A DNA stretch of 36,270 nt. Origin: Deltaproteobacteria bacterium (GTDB lineage: Bacteria > Myxococcota_A > Bradymonadia > REDH01). The DNA is taken from the NCBI GenBank assembly GCA_013205435.1, contig JABMMX010000372.1:1-36270 (forward strand), written 5' to 3'. How positions within the stretch are numbered: position 1 is the first letter of the stretch; every line of letters starts with the position of its first letter. A program made the position numbers and the translations under genes. Shown piece by piece: positions 18,478 through 24,901 of this stretch. Below the pieces are notes generated by a model. It was not told where the DNA came from, made no database searches, and saw only the letters and a program-made list of their open reading frames with translations.

Positions 18478-19785
18478 TTAGTTCGCCGGGTAGCTGGTCC
18501 AGCCAGCGGTCCAGGCAGCGCCCGTCGGGGCGAAGGCACCGTGGTAGGTCGCCGTGGCATCGAAGCCCGCGGGCGGGGTCGCGCCACCGGACTGAACGGC
18601 GGTGTTACCGGCCGCGAAGTCGGGAGCGGTCAGGCTGGTCGAAGCGAACTGGGGGTCGACCGTGACGAAGCCCTTGCCGGCGTTGCCGAAGTAGAGGGCC
18701 TCATCGAAGTCGGCATCGTTGTCGTCGGCGGGGAACTGGTCCGCGCCGTTGCCGAAGAAGTCGATGTTCGAGAAGTCGAGCGTCGAGTCGCCGACAAGCG
18801 CGGTGACCGTCGCGCCATCAAGGTCGATTGCGCCAGCCTGGAAGTTGGCAACGATCGAGTTCTTGAGAATCAGACCAGCGCCACGACGGATGTGGAGGCC
18901 ACCCTGCTCGGCGTTGGCACCCGAACCGACGAACGAGGCGTTGAAAATGGTCGGGCGCGACCGGGGGGTCGAGTCGACGACATCCTTGAGGTTGTCGCCC
19001 TCGATTGCCTTGTCGCCCACGCTCGCGCTCTGCTGAATCGCGAGGAACTGCACGTTGCCGCGCCAGCCTTGGTCGTAGTCGAGCGAATCGTCAGCAGCCT
19101 GCGTAATGAGGAGGTGCTTGATGCTGGCTGTGCCGCCGAAGAACTCAACGCCGTCGTCCTTGCCAAGGTGGCTCTGGATGAAGTCGAGCTCGGTCGCCGA
19201 GCCGCAGCCGCCAACCGTGAGGCCGTTCAGCTCGTTGTCGGTGCCGAAGACGTAACCGGCAAACTCGATGCGGGCATACTTGAGCGTACCGCAGCTGCTG
19301 GCGTCGTCGGTGCCGCCGTAGAGCGACGCGGGGCCGGCAGGCATACCCTCGATGTTGCCCTCGCCGCCGGCGAGGTTGAGGGTCGCCGAGCCAAGAAGAA
19401 CCACGCCACCCCAGTCGCCGGAAGCGCGCGAGCCCTCGGGCTTGGAGCTGGTGAAGACGATGGGCGAGGCAGCCGTGCCAGCCGCGTTGAGCTTGGCGCC
19501 GCGCGAGATGACAAGCGCCGAACCGTTGTCGCCCTTGACGATAACGCCGGGCTCAATGGTGAGCGTCGCGTTGTTGGTGACGACGATGAGCATCGAAAGC
19601 GTGACGATCGAGCCGCTGGCCCAGGTCGTGTCGGCGGTGACGTCCGAGCTGACCGTGATCTCCGTCGCCGCGGGGGTGCCCGTGTCGGCAGTACCCGTGT
19701 CGGTCGAGTTGCTCTCCTCTTCCGAGCAACCGGAGAGAAGGGCGAGAAGAGAGAGACTGCAAACGAGATGCTTCATCATTACCAT
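18478..19785 (-). CDS. Predicted beta-helix-like surface/periplasmic lipoprotein located next to a TonB-dependent receptor
   Basis: Lipobox SLLALLSGC then Ser/Thr/Asp-rich linker; repeated GDWGGVVLLGSA, YARIEFAGYVFGTDNELNGLTVGGCGSAT, LDFIQSHLGKDDGVEFFGGTASIKHLLITQAADDSLDYDQGWRGNVQFL rung-like pattern. Start chosen near MVMMKHLV; MMKHLV or MKHLV equally possible. Confidence 0.75.
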   Translation of the reverse strand: MVMMKHLVCSLSLLALLSGCSEEESNSTDTGTADTGTPAATEITVSSDVTADTTWASGSIVTLSMLIVVTNNATLTIEPGVIVKGDNGSALVISRGAKLNAAGTAASPIVFTSSKPEGSRASGDWGGVVLLGSATLNLAGGEGNIEGMPAGPASLYGGTDDASSCGTLKYARIEFAGYVFGTDNELNGLTVGGCGSATELDFIQSHLGKDDGVEFFGGTASIKHLLITQAADDSLDYDQGWRGNVQFLAIQQSASVGDKAIEGDNLKDVVDSTPRSRPTIFNASFVGSGANAEQGGLHIRRGAGLILKNSIVANFQAGAIDLDGATVTALVGDSTLDFSNIDFFGNGADQFPADDNDADFDEALYFGNAGKGFVTVDPQFASTSLTAPDFAAGNTAVQSGGATPPAGFDATATYHGAFAPTGAAWTAGWTSYPAN

Positions 19786-19893
19786 GCTCCGTTCAACCCC
19801 AGTTTCGAAGACGGGCTCAGCGCGCATCGGGGACATTGCGCGACAGCCTCTTTGAGAGTGTGCGTCATCCAACACGATGATCGTGATCGGAGC

Positions 19894-19911
19894 GCGACGG
19901 GTCTGTGACAT
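19894..19911 (-). promoter_or_regulatory. Pho-box-like element upstream of lipoprotein gene: ATGTCAC-AGAC-CCGTCGC
   Basis: Two 7-mers with 4-bp spacer (11-bp period) resembling the CTGTCAT-N4-CTGTCAT Pho box; second half-site weak. Confidence 0.3.
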
Positions 19912-19937
19912 TTGCCCGCCATGCACGATAAGTGTGC

Positions 19938-19955
19938 GCCACAGACGTGTGACAC
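19938..19955 (-). promoter_or_regulatory. Pho-box-like element upstream of lipoprotein gene: GTGTCAC-ACGT-CTGTGGC
   Basis: 11-bp-spaced half-sites; 44 bp (4 x 11) from the second candidate. Overlaps the perfect inverted repeat ACGTGTG-A-CACACGT (19945-19959). Confidence 0.3.
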
Positions 19956-19967
19956 ACGTGCAACAGC

Positions 19968-22900
19968 CTACGGTTCCCAGCCAACAGAGAGGCTGATGTC
20001 CGTGTCGGTCAGCTCCTCTTCCACGATCACGCCACCCTGCTCGGCACGGCGCGACTGGCCGAGGAGATTCCGGGCGCCGCCCTTCAGCTTCAGCCCCTCG
20101 CTGATCTCATACGACACCGTCAGATCCACCTTGTGGAAGGGCTCTGCGTAGACATCGGGAAGCCCAAGCAGACCCACCGTCGTGAGCTCCCGGCCCATGA
20201 CGTTGTAGAGCACCGTCGCCGAGATCGGAGAGGCCTCCGGCTCGTAGGAGAGAGAGCCGTTTACCATGTAGGAGGCCTGTCCCTGAAGCGGCCGCTCGGA
20301 CGATGTCGCAGCCCGCTGCTGCTCCTTGCCCACCGTCACGCTCGAGGTGATGAAGGAGGCGTTCGCGCCAACCGAGAGGGCTGCGAGCGCCTTCGCGAGT
20401 CCGCTCAACCCCGTCCTGAACTCCACCTCCGCGCCATAGCTCTCTGCGCTCTCAGCGTTGCCGTAGGTGACTTCGCCGGCCTGCGTCAGGCTCTGCTCGA
20501 TGGGGTGCAGAGGCACCTTGTAGAACAGGCTCGCAGCGAGAACCTCGGTGTTGCTCGGGAACCACTCCCACCGCAGATCGCTGCTGTGAACATAGGTGCG
20601 GAGCAGGTCGGGGTTGCCGGTGATGGTCTTGCGGCGAACGTAGTCCTGGAAGGCAAAGGGCGCGACCTCGCGACCCTGCGGACGGGCCACGCTGGCGCCG
20701 TAGTTCGCACGCACAAACATACCCTCGTCGAGTTCGAAGACGAGGCCCGCGGAGGGAAGCAGGTCGAACTCACCGCGCTCCACCGTTTCGCGCGTGAAGA
20801 CCCGCTGCCCGAGGAAGGGCGAACCGGAGACGACCGTCTGGTTGTAGTTCTCTGCCCGGGCGCCGCCCACAACCCGAAGCCACTCGAGCGGCTTGAAGTC
20901 GCTCATCAGGTAACCTGCGGTCATCACCTGATCGACCTCATACCGATCATTACCGCCCGTCTCCTCGCCGAACGTGAGCACGCTGTCGATGTTGCCACTC
21001 CCGATGTTTTCGTCGCTGAAGAGCTGCTCCGGGTCGAGCGCGCGCTGATCGCCCGTTCCGCAGAGTGTGCCGCAGGCGAAGCGGAAGCGGCGCGAGTCAA
21101 AGGCGCGGTGGCCCTTGAGCAGGTCGATGCCTGAGCTGAGGCTCGACTCGAGGCCGAGCGGCATCTTCCAGTCGAGGCCACCGGCGAGGTCGAGCTGATC
21201 GAGCTCCGAGAAGAAGCGCTCACCCGAACCCGGGTCCTGCCGCCAGCGGAAGATGCCATCGAGACCATCCCGTTTGAGGTAGCGGGTATCGGGCTCGTTG
21301 CGGGCTGCCCAGAGCACGTTGGTGTTCCACTTCACTTCGCTGTCGGCAAAGAGGTTACGGTGTCTGCCAACGAGCTGCGTGAAGGAGAAGCTGCGCTCCA
21401 CCCACTGCAGCCTCCGGCCCTCGTAGGGACGACCCTTGTCGGCCGAAACGTCGGTCGTGACATCGTTCACCAGATCGCTCCCCGACTGGCTGAAGAGCTC
21501 TGCAAAGGTGATCTGGTTGGCGTCGCCCCAGTTCTTGGTCGCAGTACCGAGCAAACCCCAGCGCGACTTCCGCTTGTCGCTCCGCTCCGTGAGCGTCTCC
21601 GAGATCGAGAGGTCGCCTGCGCCGTCGAGCGAGATAGAGCGGATGGTCCGCTCGTCCACGCTGTAGCTCCGGCTGTAGTTGGCGGTCAGCAGGTAGCCCC
21701 AGACGTTGCCCTCGGGGCCGCCGGAGTCACCGATGGTTGCCTTCAGACCCATACCCGGCAGCGCCGTCGACTGCTCAGGGTTCCAGACGTTGTCTAGCGA
21801 CCTGCCCGCCTCCGCCACCTGCTCCCGCGAGAGGCCCCGCCCGAGTTCGATGCGCTGGTCGGGGAAGCTGTCGGGAAGCGCGCGGCTGCCGTCATCAAAC
21901 CCAAGCCAGTCGAGGCTCCCGCCCTTGTAGGTTGCATGGTTGCCAAAGGTGGTGCCGGGCGTGACGGAGACCGAGGCGCCGAGCGAGAGCTTCCACTCTT
22001 CGGGGTAGTCGCGCGTGCCGATATCCATCTGGCCGGCAGCGCAGCCGCCGCTGAGGTTGGGCGTGAAGCTCTTGTAGACCGTGAGGTTGGAGAGCAGGTC
22101 GGAGGGGAAGATATCGAGCTGCACGCCGGGGAAGTCCGGGTCGGTTCCCCGCACAATCACGCCGTTCATCGTCACGCAGGTGTAGCGGCCGCCGAGCCCG
22201 CGAATGTAGAGGAACTGGTCATCGACGATGCTCGCGCCGACCACCCGCTTGACGGCGTCGCTGGCAGCCGAGTCGGGCGCCTTCGACATCTCCTGTGCGC
22301 TGACGGCGTCGGAGACAGCCGCCGACTCACGCCGCTCCATCAGCTGCGTTGCCGCATTCTCCTTGATGGCGCGGCCTTCGACCACGAAGGTCTCGGAGTT
22401 CTTCTCATCCACACCCATCGAGAGCGCGCCGAGATCGGCTGGCTGGTCGGCCAGGACCTCCACCTCGAAGGCCTCGGTCGCGTAGGAAAAGAGCTTGGCA
22501 CGGACAACAAAGAGGCCCGGATCAAGGTCGAAGAAGAAGGTGCCGTCGGCGCCCGTTCGAGCCGTACTGGTAGTGCCCTCCACCTCAACAGCGACGCCGT
22601 CGAGGGGCGTTCCGAACTCGCGATCGACCAACTTGCCGGTGATACGGACCTTGCCCGTGGGGACAACTGCAGGCGGCGTGGGCGCGACCGGCTCGCTCTT
22701 GTCGAGGTCGTCCCAGAAATCGCCGTAGTAGGCATCTTCAGCGTCGGGCGTCAGCGGCGCAGGGAGCTCGTCTCCGGGTACTGGCGCGATCTCCTCTTCG
22801 AGCGACGGAACATCCTCATCCTCAAACGAGGGAGCGATCTCCTCTTCGAGCGACGGAACAACCTCATCCTCAAAAGAGGGAGCGTTCTCCTCTTCGAGGG

Positions 22901-23189
22901 CCGGCGCGATCTCTTCCTCAAACGAGGGAGCGATCTCCTCTTCGAGGACCGGTGCGATCTCTTCCTCAAACGAGGGAGCGATCTCCTCTTCGAGGGCGGG
23001 TGCGATCTCCTCTTCGAACGAAGGAACGATCTCCTCTTCGAGTCCCCCCGAACCGTCAGGCGGCGCAGTCGCACCAGAGCCCTCCACGGCGGGGGCCGGT
23101 TGTGCCATCAGCGCCGCGGTCGGGACTCCCGCAAGCAACACCAGCGCCGCAATAAGCAACGCACTCCAGACGCGACCCACGTTGAACAT
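19968..23189 (-). CDS. TonB-dependent outer-membrane receptor with N-terminal acidic repeat and carboxypeptidase-regulatory-like domain
   Basis: Signal peptide; 11 acidic octads; GKVRITGKLVDREFGTPLDGVAVEVEGTTSTARTGADGTFFFDLDPGLFVVRA (CarboxypepD_reg-like); TonB-box-like ETFVVEG; plug motif VDDQFLYIRGLGGRYTCVTMNGVIVRGTDPDFPGVQLDIFPSDLL; C-terminal beta-barrel ending ..DISLSVGWEP. Confidence 0.9.
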   Translation of the reverse strand: MFNVGRVWSALLIAALVLLAGVPTAALMAQPAPAVEGSGATAPPDGSGGLEEEIVPSFEEEIAPALEEEIAPSFEEEIAPVLEEEIAPSFEEEIAPALEEENAPSFEDEVVPSLEEEIAPSFEDEDVPSLEEEIAPVPGDELPAPLTPDAEDAYYGDFWDDLDKSEPVAPTPPAVVPTGKVRITGKLVDREFGTPLDGVAVEVEGTTSTARTGADGTFFFDLDPGLFVVRAKLFSYATEAFEVEVLADQPADLGALSMGVDEKNSETFVVEGRAIKENAATQLMERRESAAVSDAVSAQEMSKAPDSAASDAVKRVVGASIVDDQFLYIRGLGGRYTCVTMNGVIVRGTDPDFPGVQLDIFPSDLLSNLTVYKSFTPNLSGGCAAGQMDIGTRDYPEEWKLSLGASVSVTPGTTFGNHATYKGGSLDWLGFDDGSRALPDSFPDQRIELGRGLSREQVAEAGRSLDNVWNPEQSTALPGMGLKATIGDSGGPEGNVWGYLLTANYSRSYSVDERTIRSISLDGAGDLSISETLTERSDKRKSRWGLLGTATKNWGDANQITFAELFSQSGSDLVNDVTTDVSADKGRPYEGRRLQWVERSFSFTQLVGRHRNLFADSEVKWNTNVLWAARNEPDTRYLKRDGLDGIFRWRQDPGSGERFFSELDQLDLAGGLDWKMPLGLESSLSSGIDLLKGHRAFDSRRFRFACGTLCGTGDQRALDPEQLFSDENIGSGNIDSVLTFGEETGGNDRYEVDQVMTAGYLMSDFKPLEWLRVVGGARAENYNQTVVSGSPFLGQRVFTRETVERGEFDLLPSAGLVFELDEGMFVRANYGASVARPQGREVAPFAFQDYVRRKTITGNPDLLRTYVHSSDLRWEWFPSNTEVLAASLFYKVPLHPIEQSLTQAGEVTYGNAESAESYGAEVEFRTGLSGLAKALAALSVGANASFITSSVTVGKEQQRAATSSERPLQGQASYMVNGSLSYEPEASPISATVLYNVMGRELTTVGLLGLPDVYAEPFHKVDLTVSYEISEGLKLKGGARNLLGQSRRAEQGGVIVEEELTDTDISLSVGWEP
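22779..23042. repeat. 24-bp / 48-bp coding repeat (11 acidic octads, consensus (L/F)EEEIAP(S/A))
   Basis: LEEEIVPS FEEEIAPA LEEEIAPS FEEEIAPV LEEEIAPS FEEEIAPA LEEENAPS FEDEVVPS LEEEIAPS FEDEDVPS LEEEIAPV; L/F alternate, so the higher-order unit is 16 aa (48 bp). Confidence 0.95.
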
Positions 23190-23215
23190 CAGTGACCCTC
23201 AGCCAAAACGAGTAC

Positions 23216-23992
23216 TCAGGCGAGCCGGAAGGGAAAGCGCCAGGTGAAGGCTACGGCGATGGGCTTCCCTCCGTGGTCTTTGGCCGGCTCATACTCCCAG
23301 TCTCGGATGATGGAGATGGCATACTCTGCCAACTCCGGTGGGCCGTCTTTGGCGCGGCAGGCGCGCACTTTGCCCTTCTCCGTGACGATGCACTGAACCA
23401 CGACGAGGCCGCTGATCGCCTTCTCTCGGAAGGCACGCGGGTAGCCCATCTTAGGATCCTGCTTGATGGCCTTCGGCGGCGTTCCAGCTTGATCGAGGCG
23501 CACCGGGCCGCGACGGACCTTTGCCGCCGGCTTGGGAGCAGTGGTCGCGACCTTTGGCGGTGCCTGCGGCGGGGGCGCCACGCCTTGGCCGTTGCCACTC
23601 GCCATCCCCGGGCCGTTCCCTCCCTCCACGGCGCCCATGTCTGGCCCCGAGTCTGGAGGCAGTTCTGCGGCAGGCTCTGGCTCGGGCTCGGGTTCCGCCT
23701 CTTTTGCAGCAACAGGCTCTGGCGGCGGCGGTTCCGGTTCGGGCTCCTTCTTGGCCTCCTCCTTGACCGGCGCGTCTGGCGGATCGGTGAAGGTCGAGTC
23801 GAAGGCGATGAACTCAACCGCGCGCGTCAGCCTCCCCGTTGCGGCAAACTGCCCTGCGCCGAAGATGAAGGCGTGCAGCGCCACAGAGGCAACAAACACC
23901 AGAACCCAGAGCACCGAGCGCCGCGAGGATCGTTCTTCCTGCATGGGTCGATAGGACGAGCCCATCGAACGAACGCGTGAAGTTTCACTCAT
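23216..23992 (-). CDS. TonB family energy transducer
   Basis: Single N-terminal TM (SVLWVLVFVASVALHAFIFGAG), Pro/Glu-rich linker KKEPEPEPPPPEPVAAKEAEPEPEPEP, C-terminal MGYPRAFREKAISGLVVVQCIVTEKGKVRACRAKDGPPELAEYAISIIRDWEYEPAKDHGGKPIAVAFTWRFPFRL typical of TonB CTD. 26 bp upstream of the receptor gene. Confidence 0.9.
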   Translation of the reverse strand: MSETSRVRSMGSSYRPMQEERSSRRSVLWVLVFVASVALHAFIFGAGQFAATGRLTRAVEFIAFDSTFTDPPDAPVKEEAKKEPEPEPPPPEPVAAKEAEPEPEPEPAAELPPDSGPDMGAVEGGNGPGMASGNGQGVAPPPQAPPKVATTAPKPAAKVRRGPVRLDQAGTPPKAIKQDPKMGYPRAFREKAISGLVVVQCIVTEKGKVRACRAKDGPPELAEYAISIIRDWEYEPAKDHGGKPIAVAFTWRFPFRLA

Positions 23993-24075
23993 GAATGCCA
24001 CCAGTACCCAGTTGGCTGGCGCCGTCTCAGCGGCAACCAATCAATTCGAATGTGCCGCTTCACTACCTCGCCAAT

Positions 24076-24093
24076 GTGACAAACAGCGCACAA
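24076..24093 (-). promoter_or_regulatory. Pho-box-like element upstream of tonB: TTGTGCG-CTGT-TTGTCAC
   Basis: 11-bp-spaced half-sites about 84 bp upstream of the tonB start codon. Confidence 0.3.
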
Positions 24094-24206
24094 CGAAGTG
24101 CAGGTAAGGCACCTTCGGCATCACTTCCGCGCTCTGCAGATCCGCGGCACCGACCCGCTCCGTTGGCTGGCGGCCCCCACGGATTTCTTGATCTGGCGGT
24201 GTCGGC

Positions 24207-24225
24207 CAGGCGCAAGTTGCGCCTG
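24207..24225 (+). promoter_or_regulatory. 19-bp perfect palindrome upstream of lemA (CAGGCGCAA-g-TTGCGCCTG), possible operator
   Basis: 9-bp arms, 1-nt centre; its right arm overlaps a possible -35 (TTGCGC) 16 bp before TAGAGT (24239-24244). Confidence 0.4.
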
Positions 24226-24277
24226 CCGCGAAAGGGCCTAGAGTTGCGGCCACCACCTTTTCATCAGGAAGCCCGCC

Positions 24278-24880
24278 ATGAGCACCGCCGTTATCGTAGC
24301 TGTTGTCGCCGCCGTCTGCTTCCTGCTGCTCGCGATGGTCGCCATCGGGATCTACAACGGCCTCGTCACGCGCCGGAACCAGTTCCGCAACGCCTTCAGC
24401 CAGATTGATGTGCAACTGCGGCGCCGATACGACCTCATTCCCAACCTGGTCGAGACGGCAAAGGGCTACATGAGCCACGAGCGAGAGACGCTCGAGGCCG
24501 TCATTGCCGCCCGCAACCAGGCGGTCGCTGCGGCATCCCGCGCCAACGGAGCACCGGCCGATGCGCAGGCCATGCAGCAGCTGCAGTCTGCAGAATCGTC
24601 GCTCGGCGGCACGCTCTCGCGGCTCATGGTGGTCTCGGAATCCTATCCCGAGCTCAAGGCCAACGCGAACATGATGCAGCTCTCCGAGGAGTTGACCAGC
24701 ACAGAGAACCGGATCGGCTTTGCCCGGCAGGCCTTCAATGACGGGGTGACGGCCTACAACACCGCGCGGGAGAAGTTCCCCGCGAGCGTGATCGCCTCCC
24801 TCTTCCAGTTCCAAGCCGGGGCGCTCCTCGAGGAGACGCAGCCTGAGGTGAGGAATGCGCCGCGGGTCAGTTTCAACTGA
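24278..24880 (+). CDS. lemA: LemA family protein
   Basis: N-terminal TM then GIYNGLVTRRNQFRNAFSQIDVQLRRRYDLIPNLVETAKGYMSHERETLEAVIAARNQA. Confidence 0.93.
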   Translation: MSTAVIVAVVAAVCFLLLAMVAIGIYNGLVTRRNQFRNAFSQIDVQLRRRYDLIPNLVETAKGYMSHERETLEAVIAARNQAVAAASRANGAPADAQAMQQLQSAESSLGGTLSRLMVVSESYPELKANANMMQLSEELTSTENRIGFARQAFNDGVTAYNTAREKFPASVIASLFQFQAGALLEETQPEVRNAPRVSFN

Positions 24881-24901
24881 CGACAAGGAGCGGCGCCCTG
24901 A

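Noticed and set aside
18181-19908. 575-aa plus-strand ORF opposite the lipoprotein gene
   Set aside because: Composition (Arg/Gly/Val/Glu repeats) is the antisense frame of the lipoprotein; no signal or domain motif.
22779-23042. Possible CRISPR array (regular ~24/48-bp repeats)
   Set aside because: Repeats are contiguous, in frame and code for an acidic peptide; no unique spacers and no cas genes in the window.
21936-23195. 419-aa plus-strand ORF with repeated LLFERRxDLxLKRGS units
   Set aside because: The apparent protein repeats are the antisense reading of the receptor's acidic octad repeat.
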